DNA of 64,000 nt from Anianabacter salinae (GTDB lineage Bacteria > Pseudomonadota > Alphaproteobacteria > Rhodobacterales > Rhodobacteraceae), in contig NZ_JAHQZS010000001.1 of NCBI RefSeq assembly GCF_019061145.1, forward strand, positions 186,001-250,000, in the 5' to 3' direction. How positions within the stretch are numbered: position 1 is the stretch's first letter; every line of letters starts with the position of its first letter. A model generated the notes under the pieces. It did not search any database. It was not told where the DNA came from and was given only the letters and a program-made list of their open reading frames with translations. Of the stretch, positions 16,678 through 24,519 are shown piece by piece. Both the position numbers and the translations under genes were made by a program.

Positions 16678-18087
16678 ATGCGCAAATTTCTGAACTCGCT
16701 TTCGGGCCGGTTCCTGATCCTGACCCTGATCTTCGTCATGCTGGCGGAGGTGCTGATCTTCGTGCCTTCGGTCGCGCGGTTCCGTGAAAACTATCTGCTC
16801 TCGCGGCTTGAACGGGCGCAGATCGCATCGCTGACACTTCTGGCCAGCGACATGATCTCGCCGGAACTGGAACAGGAGCTTTTGAAGAACGCAGGCGTCT
16901 ACAACGTCGTGCTGCGCCGCGACGAGGTGCGGCAGCTTGTGCTGTCCTCGCCGATCCCCGAACCCATCGCGGCGACCTATGATCTGCGCAATCCCGGTGC
17001 GCTGATGCTGATGCGCGACGCGATCGTGCGCATGGTCGACAGCGAGGAACGGGTGATCCGGGTGATCGGTGATCCCGTGCGCGAGGCGGGGCTGCTGATC
17101 GAGGTCACGATGAACGCGGTGCCGCTGCGAGCCGCGATGCTGGAATACGGCGCGCGCATCCTCTTGCTGTCCGCGATCATCTCGGTGGTGACAGCGTTCC
17201 TCTTGTTCCTCGCGGTGCGGCGGTTCCTTGTCGTGCCGATCAAGGGCGTGGTCGATGCGATGACCAGCTACGCGGAAGCCCCCGAAGACAGCCGCCGGAT
17301 CATCCAGCCCTCAGCGGCGGTCAGCGAACTGCACGACGCCGAGACGGCGCTTCAATCGCTGCAGACGCAGTTGACCAGCGCCCTGCGCCAGAAGGAGCGT
17401 CTGGCGCAGCTTGGCAGCGCCGTCGCCAAGATCAGCCACGATCTGCGCAACATCCTGACCACGGCGCAGCTGTTCGCCGACCGGATGGAGCGCAGCGAGG
17501 ATCCGGCGGTCAAGCGCGCGGCGCCCAAGCTGGTGGGCTCGATCAGCCGCGCGGTCAACCTGTGCGAATCCACCCTCGCCTTCGGCAAGGCGGAAGAACC
17601 CCCGCCGACGCTGCAGCACGTTCCGCTGGCGCGCATCGTCGAGGACGTGCTGGAAAGCGAGCGGCTGGCCGGGCCGGACGATCCGGTGAGCTTTGGCTGC
17701 GATGTGCCGAACGCGCTGACGGTGCGCGCCGACCCCGAACAGCTGTACCGCGTCCTGTCGAACCTCGTGCGCAACGCGCGGCAGGCGCTGGTCGCCACGC
17801 GCGAGCCAGGCGAGATCGCCATCGCCGCCTCGGAGACTGACAGCTACTGGACCATCACCGTGTCCGACACCGGGCCGGGCCTGCCCCCGCGTGCCCGAGA
17901 GTTCCTGTTCCAGCCGTTCCAGGGCGGGGCGCGCAAGGGCGGTATCGGGCTTGGCCTTGCCATCGCGTCCGATCTCGTGCGGGGCCACGGCGGGCGGCTC
18001 GAGTTGACGCGCACAGGCGACGAAGGCACCGTTTTCACCATCCTGATGCCCAAGGCGGTCGGAGTGCTGGACGCTGCGGCGGAATGA
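16678..18087 (+). CDS. Sensor histidine kinase
   Basis: 469 residues. Transmembrane segments lie at about 11-30 and 159-181 and enclose a sensor region of about 130 residues facing the periplasm. Next come a HAMP-like linker, a coiled segment (220-245), the phosphoacceptor H-box KISHDLRN with His254, and the ATPase domain with N-box NLVRNARQA and G-boxes DTGPGLPP and GGIGLGLAIA. No response regulator lies beside it, so it is an orphan kinase. Its position 18 bases after the reductase suggests it is expressed with the TVP38/reductase pair and may sense the same condition. Confidence 0.9.
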   Translation: MRKFLNSLSGRFLILTLIFVMLAEVLIFVPSVARFRENYLLSRLERAQIASLTLLASDMISPELEQELLKNAGVYNVVLRRDEVRQLVLSSPIPEPIAATYDLRNPGALMLMRDAIVRMVDSEERVIRVIGDPVREAGLLIEVTMNAVPLRAAMLEYGARILLLSAIISVVTAFLLFLAVRRFLVVPIKGVVDAMTSYAEAPEDSRRIIQPSAAVSELHDAETALQSLQTQLTSALRQKERLAQLGSAVAKISHDLRNILTTAQLFADRMERSEDPAVKRAAPKLVGSISRAVNLCESTLAFGKAEEPPPTLQHVPLARIVEDVLESERLAGPDDPVSFGCDVPNALTVRADPEQLYRVLSNLVRNARQALVATREPGEIAIAASETDSYWTITVSDTGPGLPPRAREFLFQPFQGGARKGGIGLGLAIASDLVRGHGGRLELTRTGDEGTVFTILMPKAVGVLDAAAE

Positions 18088-18140
18088 CGAATTCGCCCTT
18101 GCAGAGCCGGAGGGGAGGCGTTATCTCCACCCCACTCTGC

Positions 18141-18217
18141 GCGCTGGTAGCTCAGTTGGATAGAGTACTTGACTACGAATCAAGGGGTCGGGGGTTCGAA
18201 TCCTCCCCAGCGCGCCA
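18141..18217 (+). tRNA. tRNA-Arg (anticodon ACG)
   Basis: A 77-base cloverleaf with acceptor stem GCGCTGG/CCAGCGC, D-loop region AGCTCAGTTGGATAGAGT, anticodon stem CTTGA/TCAAG around the loop CTACGAA, T-loop GTTCGAATC and an encoded CCA end. The anticodon ACG reads CGN arginine codons after A34 deamination. Confidence 0.97.
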
Positions 18218-18226
18218 AGGAATTCA

Positions 18227-18260
18227 GGGGCTTAGCGATCACTCGCTAGGCCCCCTTTCC
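18227..18260 (+). terminator. Terminator after tRNA-Arg
   Basis: A 12-base-pair stem, GGGGCTTAGCGA (18227-18238) and TCGCTAGGCCCC (18243-18254), has one G-U pair, a four-base loop TCAC and is followed by CCTTTCC. It starts ten bases after the tRNA and ends just before the convergent purU gene. Confidence 0.75.
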
Positions 18261-18268
18261 ATTCCGCC

Positions 18269-19153
18269 TCAGCCCATCCGGTCGGACGTGTAGGACCCCG
18301 GCGAGGCCGGGAAGACGACCGTCTTGTTCCCGTTGACGAAGACCCGGTGGTTGGCGTGGGCATGGATCGCGCGGGCCAGCACCTGCGCCTCGACATCGCG
18401 GCCAAGCGAGACGTAGTCGTCGTTCGACTGGGCATGGGTGACGCGCACCGTGTCCTGTTCGATGATCGGGCCTTCGTCGAGGTCGGTGGTGACATAGTGC
18501 GACGTCGCGCCGATCAGCTTCACGCCCCGCTCATACGCCTGCTTGTAGGGGTTCGCCCCCTTGAAGGACGGCAGGAACGAGTGGTGAATGTTGATGATCC
18601 GCCCTGACATCTCGCGGCACATGCGGTCCGAAAGCACCTGCATGTAGCGCGCCAGCACGATCAGCTCGGCGCCGCTTTCCTCGACGATCTCCATCTGCTT
18701 GGCCTCGGCCTCGGGCTTGTTGTCCTTGGTGACGCGGACATGATGGAACGGGATGTCGTGGTTCACGACGACCTTCTGGTAGTCGAGATGGTTCGAGATC
18801 ACCGCTGCGATGTCGATGGGCAGCGCGCCGATCCGCCAGCGATAGAGCAGGTCGTTCAGGCAGTGGCCAAAGCGCGACACCATGACGACGACCTTCATCT
18901 TCCGGCTTTCGTCGTGAAAGGCGAAATCCATCGCGAAGGCTTCGGCCACGGCGGCGAAATCGGTTTCCAGCTGGGCGACAGACGCGCCGGTCTCGGACCT
19001 GACCGACAGGCGCATGAAGAACCGGCCCGTCTTCATGTCGTCGAACTGGGCCGAATCGACGATGTTGCAGCCCCGGTCAGCAAGGAAGGCCGAGATCGCG
19101 GCGACGATGCCGCGCGTGGAGGGGCAGGTGACCGTCAGCGCGATCGTGTCCAT
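18269..19153 (-). CDS. purU: Formyltetrahydrofolate deformylase
   Basis: 294 residues. It hydrolyses 10-formyltetrahydrofolate to formate and tetrahydrofolate, balancing one-carbon pools. An N-terminal ACT domain (about 1-80, ALTVTCPSTRGIVAAIS) is followed by a formyltransferase domain with VSRFGHCLNDLLYRW, the catalytic segment NIHHSFLPSF and the aspartate in HYVTTDLDEGPI. The length and architecture are standard. The glycine cleavage operon in the same window feeds the same folate pool, but is far away. Confidence 0.95.
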   Translation of the reverse strand: MDTIALTVTCPSTRGIVAAISAFLADRGCNIVDSAQFDDMKTGRFFMRLSVRSETGASVAQLETDFAAVAEAFAMDFAFHDESRKMKVVVMVSRFGHCLNDLLYRWRIGALPIDIAAVISNHLDYQKVVVNHDIPFHHVRVTKDNKPEAEAKQMEIVEESGAELIVLARYMQVLSDRMCREMSGRIINIHHSFLPSFKGANPYKQAYERGVKLIGATSHYVTTDLDEGPIIEQDTVRVTHAQSNDDYVSLGRDVEAQVLARAIHAHANHRVFVNGNKTVVFPASPGSYTSDRMG

Positions 19154-19334
19154 GGTCGATGTTCCCTGAAAGTGGCAAGCGATTTGTGCGGTTTATGCGA
19201 GCGTGGCGGGGTTCCGTCCAGCGGGGGACGCGGCGCTTTCGCTCCTGAAACCGACCTTGCGCCAGAAAGCTGGCCCCGCCTCTTTCCCATCGGAAAACTC
19301 CGTCTACTGTGGGCCGCACAAAACGGAGGGGCAG

Positions 19335-19703
19335 ATGGACGATCTATTCGAAAAAGGGCTGGAACAGCGCAAGGCAACGCTGGGCGCCGAGTATGTCGAG
19401 GCAAGCCTTGCGGGGGCGGACGATTTCACCCGTCCCTTCCAGGAGGCGATGACGGCGTGGTGCTGGGGGTTTGGCTGGGGCGACGACGTGATCGACGCAA
19501 AGACACGGTCGATGATGAACCTGTCGATGATCGGTGCGCTTGGCAAGATGACCGAATGGGAGCTGCATTGCCGGGGTGCGATCCGCAACGGCGTGACCAG
19601 GGACGAGATCCGCGCGATCATCCATGTCATCGGCATCTACTGCGGCGTGCCGCAGGCGCTGGAATGCTTCCGTGCCGCGAAAAAGGTGTTGGACGAGGAG
19701 TGA
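19335..19703 (+). CDS. Carboxymuconolactone decarboxylase-family protein
   Basis: 122 residues, the size of a single CMD domain. The family motif appears as ELHCRGAIRNGVTRDEIRAI followed by IYCGVPQALECF. Members act as decarboxylases in protocatechuate degradation or as AhpD-like peroxidase partners. The AhpD CxxC pair is absent here, so the decarboxylase-like (PcaC) branch is more likely. No aromatic degradation genes are nearby. The start at 19335 follows GGAGG closely. Confidence 0.8.
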   Translation: MDDLFEKGLEQRKATLGAEYVEASLAGADDFTRPFQEAMTAWCWGFGWGDDVIDAKTRSMMNLSMIGALGKMTEWELHCRGAIRNGVTRDEIRAIIHVIGIYCGVPQALECFRAAKKVLDEE

Positions 19704-19707
19704 GGGA

Positions 19708-19750
19708 AAATCCTTTGAAAGGATTTGCGACGATCTCTTTCAAAGAGATC
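19708..19750. terminator. Pair of perfect palindromes between convergent genes
   Basis: Two perfect 19-base palindromes stand five bases apart: AAATCCTTT-G-AAAGGATTT (19708-19726) and GATCTCTTT-C-AAAGAGATC (19732-19750). They lie between the ends of the CMD gene (19703) and mipZ (19762) and are much more AT-rich than their surroundings. Their position suggests a bidirectional terminator. Each could equally be a regulator site. Confidence 0.5.
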
Positions 19751-19761
19751 GGTGTGGGGCC

Positions 19762-20571
19762 TCAGAAGCTGATCTTCACGCCGGGCAGGGCGAGCGCGAT
19801 CATCAATTCGCGCAGTTCCTGCCGGGCGGCCACGTTCGAGATGTTGAGCTGCTGCACGCCCACATCCTTGAGATCGAGCAGGGTCAGCCCGCGCGGGAAC
19901 AGCTCGCGGAAGATGACCCGTTCCGAGAACCCCGGCGCGGTGCGGAATCCGATCCGCTTTGCCAGCTTTTCCAGCGCCTCGCCCATCTTCTTCTTGTTGA
20001 TCATCTGCTGTGCGCCAAGGCGGTTGCGCAGGACGATCCAGTCGATCGGCTTCAGCCCTGCCTGTGCCCGCAGCTGCCGCGCGCTCCAGACCATTTCGGC
20101 ATAGACCGAAGGGCCGGTGATGACCTCGCCGTCCGCATCGGTGCGGGCCAGCATGTCGAAATCGACAAAGCTGTCGTTGAGCGGCGTGATCAGCGTGTCG
20201 GCCAGCGAATGCGCCACCTGGCTAAGCCGGGTGTGCGAACCGGGACAGTCCAGCAGGATGAATTCGCAGCCTTGTTCGAGCGCCGCCACGGCCATGCTGA
20301 GCCGCCGGTCGAACAGGTTCTCGCCCTCCGACAGGACGGCCTTGTCGACCTCGGGAAGATCCTGCGAGACGGGGGAGGCCAGGTCGAGCCCGTACTTTGC
20401 GGCATGGGCCGCGCGGTTCTCGAGGTAGCGCGCCGTGGTCCGCTGCCGCAGGTCAAGGTCGATCACGCCGGTCTTGTGCCCAAGCCGCGCCAGCGCCGTG
20501 GCGACATGCATCGCCATCGTCGATTTGCCCGCGCCGCCCTTTTCGTTACCGACGACGATGATATGCGCCAT
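19762..20571 (-). CDS. mipZ: Division-plane positioning ATPase MipZ
   Basis: 269 residues of the ParA/MinD family. The deviant Walker A motif GNEKGGAGKST is at residues 8-18, and the segment LLDCPGSHTRLSQ carries the switch region. MipZ forms a gradient from the chromosome poles through ParB and blocks FtsZ away from midcell; it replaces MinCDE in many alphaproteobacteria. The long C-terminal part (NRLGAQQMINKKKM and FPRGLTLLDL) matches MipZ rather than plasmid ParA. The ATG at 20571 gives the expected N terminus. It is transcribed alone. Confidence 0.93.
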   Translation of the reverse strand: MAHIIVVGNEKGGAGKSTMAMHVATALARLGHKTGVIDLDLRQRTTARYLENRAAHAAKYGLDLASPVSQDLPEVDKAVLSEGENLFDRRLSMAVAALEQGCEFILLDCPGSHTRLSQVAHSLADTLITPLNDSFVDFDMLARTDADGEVITGPSVYAEMVWSARQLRAQAGLKPIDWIVLRNRLGAQQMINKKKMGEALEKLAKRIGFRTAPGFSERVIFRELFPRGLTLLDLKDVGVQQLNISNVAARQELRELMIALALPGVKISF

Positions 20572-20749
20572 GTTGCCCATTCCCTGCCCGACTACGCCTT
20601 GGTGGCGGTTTCTTGCTGTGCCGATACTATATGTTGCGGCGCGGTCAAAGAAAACAGGTCGGCGCACAGGGCAGGGGCATCTGTTGCAGCCTGACATGAA
20701 AACGCCGCCCCAAGGGGCGGCGCATTCGGATCGCGTCGAAAGCCTAGGT

Positions 20750-20971
20750 TCAGAACCCGAGGCCTTCGTATTTCTTCTTGAACTTCGACACGCGGCCGCC
20801 GGCGTCCATCAGGCGCGACGAGCCACCGGTCCAGGCCGGGTGCGACGACGGGTCGATGTCGAGCGACAGGGTGTCGCCTTCCTTGCCCCAAGTCGATTTC
20901 ATCTGAACGAGCGTGCCGTCGGTCAGCTTCACCTCGATGAGGTGGTAGTCGGGATGGATGTCTTTTTTCAT
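20750..20971 (-). CDS. rpmE: Large ribosomal subunit protein bL31
   Basis: 73 residues beginning [19 protein letters not shown] and containing HPAWTGG, diagnostic of L31. It lacks the zinc-binding cysteines and so is the C-minus form common in alphaproteobacteria. It starts 11 bases after the rplS stop and ends the ffh-to-rpmE gene run. Confidence 0.96.
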   Translation of the reverse strand: MKKDIHPDYHLIEVKLTDGTLVQMKSTWGKEGDTLSLDIDPSSHPAWTGGSSRLMDAGGRVSKFKKKYEGLGF

Positions 20972-20982
20972 CGCTACGCTCC

Positions 20983-21369
20983 TCAGGCTTTCGCGCCGTC
21001 GTTCTTCGGCTTGTAGTTGGTGACTTCGGCGATACGGGCCGATTTGCCGCGACGGGCGCGCAGGTAGTACAGCTTTGCCCGGCGCACGCGGCCACGGCGC
21101 ACGACCTCGATCGAGTCGATGTTGGTCGAATACAGCGGGAACACACGTTCCACGCCTTCGCCGAAGGAAATCTTGCGGACCGTGAACGATCCGGCGATGC
21201 CGCTGCCGTTCTTGCGGCTGATGCATACGCCTTCAAAGTTCTGAACGCGCGAACGCGTGCCTTCGGTCACCTTGTAGCCGACACGGATGGTGTCGCCCGC
21301 CTTGAAATCCGGAATGGTCTTGCCAAGCGAGGCGATCTGCTCGGCGTCCAGCTGTGCGATAAGGTTCAT
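20983..21369 (-). CDS. rplS: Large ribosomal subunit protein bL19
   Basis: 128 residues. It begins [15 protein letters not shown] and has the conserved L19 core [25 protein letters not shown] and [14 protein letters not shown]. The start at 21369 has GGAGAG upstream and matches the family N terminus; the frame extends further but without family character. It lies downstream of trmD, the classic rpsP-rimM-trmD-rplS order. Confidence 0.97.
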   Translation of the reverse strand: MNLIAQLDAEQIASLGKTIPDFKAGDTIRVGYKVTEGTRSRVQNFEGVCISRKNGSGIAGSFTVRKISFGEGVERVFPLYSTNIDSIEVVRRGRVRRAKLYYLRARRGKSARIAEVTNYKPKNDGAKA

Positions 21370-21418
21370 CGCATCTCTCCAATTATGCTCGCGGTTTTCT
21401 CCGCGACGTGAGGGCACC

Positions 21419-22243
21419 TCAGAGCTCTTGGTCTTCGTCCGGGTCCCTACCATGCGCCGCACAGTAAGCCCGCCAGAGATCAGGTCGCCGTTCTTTCGTC
21501 AGCCGTTCGGCCATTGCCCGCCGCCAGTCAGTGATTTTGCCGTGATGACCCGAGAGAAGCACCTCGGGGATCGCACGGCCGTTCCAGTCGGCGGGTCGTG
21601 TATACTGCGGAAACTCTAAAAGCCCGCCTGAAAAGGATTCCTCCTCGGCGGACGCCTGATTCCCGAGCACGCGGGGTATAAGCCGGACCGTGGCGTCGAT
21701 CAAGGCCTGAGCAGCGATCTCGCCACCGGTGAGGACAAAGTCGCCCAGGCTGACCTCTTCGATGCCGTAAGCCTCGATCACACGCTCGTCCACGCCCTCG
21801 AACCGACCGCAGAGCAGGGTCAGGCCGTCGCCCTGCGCAAACCGTTGCGCCATGGCTTGGGTCATCGGCTTGCCGCGCGGCGAGAGGTATATGACCGGCC
21901 AGCGTGCGCGGTCTGCGGGTGTACCGATGGCGGCGTGATCGAGCGCGCGCGCCACCACGTCGGCCCGCAGAACCATGCCCGCGCCTCCGCCCGACGGGGT
22001 GTCATCGACGTTGCGGTGCTTGCCTTCGCCAAACTGGCGCAGGTCGAGTGTTTCGAGATCCCACAGCCGGTCGTTCAGTGCCTTGCCGGTTAGGGATGCC
22101 CCCAGCACGCCGGGAAAGACCTCGGGGAACAGGGTGATGACCTTGGCGGTCCAGCCTGCGCGCGGGCGCTCTTCCATCAGATCGCGAGGCTTGAGCGACG
22201 CTGTGATGGATTTCTGGCCGTGGGATCTGGTGGGTTGGGACAT
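21419..22243 (-). CDS. trmD: tRNA (guanine(37)-N1)-methyltransferase
   Basis: 274 residues. It methylates G37 next to the anticodon of several tRNAs and prevents frameshifting. The SPOUT fold and trefoil-knot SAM site are visible through [41 protein letters not shown] and [11 protein letters not shown]. There are about 30 extra residues at the N terminus compared with the E. coli protein. It sits between DUF1328 and rplS. Confidence 0.97.
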   Translation of the reverse strand: MSQPTRSHGQKSITASLKPRDLMEERPRAGWTAKVITLFPEVFPGVLGASLTGKALNDRLWDLETLDLRQFGEGKHRNVDDTPSGGGAGMVLRADVVARALDHAAIGTPADRARWPVIYLSPRGKPMTQAMAQRFAQGDGLTLLCGRFEGVDERVIEAYGIEEVSLGDFVLTGGEIAAQALIDATVRLIPRVLGNQASAEEESFSGGLLEFPQYTRPADWNGRAIPEVLLSGHHGKITDWRRAMAERLTKERRPDLWRAYCAAHGRDPDEDQEL

Positions 22244-22283
22244 GCGGCGTTCGGGTGGCCCTGAACGCCGCGCATGTCAAGCG

Positions 22284-22445
22284 TCATGCAAGCGCTATGA
22301 CGCCCAGAAGCACCAGAAGGAACAAGACCAGCACGACGCCGATCAGGAATTTCGCGCCGGTGAGCGCAACGCCGGAGATGAAGTTGAAGCCAAGAAGCGA
22401 CGCGATGGCGCCGACGACTAGCAGGATCAGAATAAGCTCGAACAT
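22284..22445 (-). CDS. DUF1328 small membrane protein
   Basis: 53 residues that are nearly all hydrophobic: two transmembrane segments separated by the short motif GFNFISGVALTGAKFL, typical of the DUF1328/YtjA family. Function is unknown. It is inserted between rimM and trmD in the ribosomal operon, on the same strand, and is probably cotranscribed. The ATG at 22445 gives the family N terminus (MFELILILLVVGAIASLLG). Confidence 0.85.
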   Translation of the reverse strand: MFELILILLVVGAIASLLGFNFISGVALTGAKFLIGVVLVLFLLVLLGVIALA

Positions 22446-22510
22446 GGGGGGCTCCCGAAAAGGTGATGTCGGGGGGACAAGCCCGCCCACGCCCGCCGGG
22501 TTCCACAGCG

Positions 22511-23020
22511 TCAGTCCGGAAGCAGCCCCTCGGGCGGGTCGATGACCACGAGCGCGGCCTCAAGATCGACTGTCGGAACCACCGCCTGCGTGAACGGCAA
22601 GAGCGCGGTCTTGCCATGACCGTCAAGCGATACCTCAAGAAGGTCATTGCCGGGGTTTTCCAGCACCGCCTTTATCGTACCAAGCCGCGCGCCGCCGGTG
22701 TCCATCACCGCAAGGCCGATCAGGTCGGCAAAATAGAATTCGTCATCCTCGGCCGGGGGCAGGGCGTCCCGGTCGGCATAAAGGCGCAGGCCACGCAGCG
22801 CGTCGGCCTGTTCCTTGGTCGCAACCCCGGTCAAATTCGCGGACAGGCCCTGCGGAATGACGCCGGTGATGCTGACCTCGAAGCGGCGATCCTGCGCCTC
22901 GGTCCACAGCGGACCATACGCGGCAATCGCCTCGGGGTCGGCGCAAAAGCTTTTCAGCCGCACCTCGCCCCTGACGCCAAAGGCGCCCGCGATGGCCCCG
23001 ACACAGACGCGATCGGTCAT
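22511..23020 (-). CDS. rimM: Ribosome maturation factor RimM
   Basis: 169 residues. It assists maturation of the 30S head domain by binding S19. The N-terminal domain starts VCVGAIAGAFGVRGEVRLKSF, and the PRC-barrel C-terminal half has EFYFADLIGLAV and NDLLEV. Length and architecture are normal. It is the third gene after rpsP and follows the tiny membrane gene by about ten bases. Confidence 0.96.
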   Translation of the reverse strand: MTDRVCVGAIAGAFGVRGEVRLKSFCADPEAIAAYGPLWTEAQDRRFEVSITGVIPQGLSANLTGVATKEQADALRGLRLYADRDALPPAEDDEFYFADLIGLAVMDTGGARLGTIKAVLENPGNDLLEVSLDGHGKTALLPFTQAVVPTVDLEAALVVIDPPEGLLPD

Positions 23021-23031
23021 GCTTGCCCCCT

Positions 23032-23175
23032 TCAGCCTTGCGCGCAGAACCCTGCGCGCATCCAGACACCGCCCGACGCCTCGCACAAGTCCTTCTGATT
23101 GCCGCGCTCGGCCATCATGCCCGCCACATAGGCGATGCCGCACAGGATGATCGTGGTGAACAGCCTGCGGATCAT
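23032..23175 (-). CDS. Tiny membrane-anchored protein between rpsP and rimM
   Basis: 47 residues. A single hydrophobic segment (about 4-20, LFTTIILCGIAYVAGM) is followed by a charged stretch and two cysteines (DLCEASGGVW and GFCAQG). It resembles short proteins that I recall at this spot in other Rhodobacterales, with the same 'transmembrane then CxxxGG...C' plan, but no function is known. Coding is supported by its fit between rpsP and rimM on the same strand and by the conserved plan. The start is ATG 23175; the ribosome-binding site is weak. Confidence 0.6.
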   Translation of the reverse strand: MIRRLFTTIILCGIAYVAGMMAERGNQKDLCEASGGVWMRAGFCAQG

Positions 23176-23193
23176 CGCCCGGCGCCCTCACGC

Positions 23194-23219
23194 GGTGCCC
23201 GGTCGGTGAACCGGGCACC
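23194..23219. terminator. Perfect stem-loop between rpsP and the tiny membrane gene
   Basis: Ten-base arms GGTGCCCGGT (23194-23203) and ACCGGGCACC (23210-23219) enclose a six-base loop, just downstream of the rpsP stop. No U-run follows on the minus strand. It may stabilise the rpsP transcript or partly attenuate the downstream genes. Confidence 0.5.
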
Positions 23220-23227
23220 TGTGCGGA

Positions 23228-23635
23228 TCACTCGGTGGTTTCTTCTGCAGGCGCTTCAGCAGGTGCTTCCGCCGGAGCTGCTGCGGCCTCGGCGGCGGCA
23301 GCGGCCTTGTCGGCCCTCTCTTGCGCGCGCTCTTTCGCCTTGGTGCCCGGCTCGGCCTTCTTGGGGTTGCTGCGCGTCTTCTTCTCGATCACGCCGGCGG
23401 CTTCCAGCATGCGCTGTATGCGGTCAGTGGGCTGTGCGCCCTCGGTCAGCCAATGCTGGACACGCTCGACGTTCATCTTGACGCGGTCTTCGGAATCCTT
23501 CGGCAGAAGCGGGTTGTAGGTGCCCAGCTTCTCGATGAAGCGGCCATCGCGGGGCATCCGGCTGTCGGCTGCGACGATGGAATAGAACGGGCGCTTGTTC
23601 GAGCCGCCGCGTGCGAGACGGATTTTCATAGCCAT
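23228..23635 (-). CDS. rpsP: Small ribosomal subunit protein bS16 with an Ala/Pro/Glu-rich tail
   Basis: 135 residues. The first 80 are a normal S16 ([41 protein letters not shown]). The last 35 or so are a low-complexity extension of Lys then Ala, Glu and Pro ending in EETTE, as is common in alphaproteobacteria. AAGGAG lies upstream of ATG 23635. It heads the rpsP-rimM-trmD-rplS order. Confidence 0.97.
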   Translation of the reverse strand: MAMKIRLARGGSNKRPFYSIVAADSRMPRDGRFIEKLGTYNPLLPKDSEDRVKMNVERVQHWLTEGAQPTDRIQRMLEAAGVIEKKTRSNPKKAEPGTKAKERAQERADKAAAAAEAAAAPAEAPAEAPAEETTE

Positions 23636-23680
23636 GAGTATATCTCCTTCAGATCTGGCTGTGTGCCGGGGCTGGCCCGG

Positions 23681-23977
23681 TCATTCCTGGAACTTCTTGT
23701 GGTGCTGGATGACCTCCGAGATGATGAAGGTCAGGAATTTCTTGGCAAATTCGGGATCGAGGTCGGCCTCTTTCGACAACCATTCGAGCCGCTCTATCTG
23801 CTTGGATTCGCGGTCGGGATCGCTGGGCGGCAGCGCGTGTTCGGCCTTGAGCCGCCCGACGGCCTGGGTGTGCTTGAACCGCTCGGCCAGCGTGTAGACG
23901 AGGATCGCGTCCAGCCGGTCGATGGAATCGCGGTGTCCTGCCAGCAGGTCGCGGGCGATGGCGACGTGATCGGTCAT
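23681..23977 (-). CDS. Chorismate mutase (AroQ type)
   Basis: 98 residues, all helical, with the AroQ pattern HRDSIDRLDAILVYTLAERF, the central VGRLKAEHALPPSDPDRE and a C-terminal helix. It converts chorismate to prephenate for phenylalanine and tyrosine. It overlaps the acetyltransferase upstream by four bases (ATGA) and precedes rpsP by 45 bases. Its place between ffh and rpsP is shared with other alphaproteobacteria. Confidence 0.92.
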   Translation of the reverse strand: MTDHVAIARDLLAGHRDSIDRLDAILVYTLAERFKHTQAVGRLKAEHALPPSDPDRESKQIERLEWLSKEADLDPEFAKKFLTFIISEVIQHHKKFQE

Positions 23978-24519
23978 GCGGTGGTCTCCATCGCGGGCAC
24001 CGTGCTGCGCCAGAGCGCGGGGTCGTGCCGGTAGACAAGATCGTGCGGTTCGGGCCGCGCGCAGGCATCGTCGCGCACCGCACCGAGGCGTTCTGCCAGC
24101 GCGATGGACCGCGCGTTCGCCGGGTCGATGTAGCTGACGGCCTGCGCCCAGCCGAGCGTGTCGAAGGCAAAGCGCAACGATGCCTCGGCGGCCTCATGGG
24201 CAAAGCCCTTGCCCTCGGACCCCTGAAACATCATCCAGCCGATTTCGGTTTCCGGCCAGTCCGGCGGGAACCACGGTCCGACAAGGCCAAGCGCGGTATC
24301 GGGATCACTGCGCTGGCAGACGGCGAACATGCCGAAGCCCATGATCTCCCAATGGCCGATCTCGGCGGCAAAGGCGCGCCATGCCTGCGCCTCGGTGTAA
24401 TCGTTGATAAGCTTGGCACGGTCCGACACGAAGAACCGCGTCGCCGCATCGGCGTCGCGCGCGTCGGGGCGCCGCAGCAGCAGACGCTCGGTATGCAAGG
24501 TGATGTCCGCGCGGGTCAT
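23974..24519 (-). CDS. GNAT-family N-acetyltransferase (RimJ/RimL-like), second copy in the operon
   Basis: 181 residues. It begins with a typical RimJ-like first strand, LHTERLLLRRPDARDAD. The acetyl-CoA site lies around EGKGFAHEAAEASLRFAF, and ANARSIALAERLGAV follows, as in protein or metabolite acetyltransferases of this group. The substrate is unknown. The start at 24519 overlaps the previous acetyltransferase by four bases (ATGA), and the stop overlaps chorismate mutase in the same way. Confidence 0.88.
   Translation of the reverse strand: MTRADITLHTERLLLRRPDARDADAATRFFVSDRAKLINDYTEAQAWRAFAAEIGHWEIMGFGMFAVCQRSDPDTALGLVGPWFPPDWPETEIGWMMFQGSEGKGFAHEAAEASLRFAFDTLGWAQAVSYIDPANARSIALAERLGAVRDDACARPEPHDLVYRHDPALWRSTVPAMETTA

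Noticed and set aside
19335-19703. AhpD-like alkylhydroperoxidase
   Set aside because: The CxxC pair required for AhpD activity is absent; a decarboxylase-like CMD protein is the safer call.
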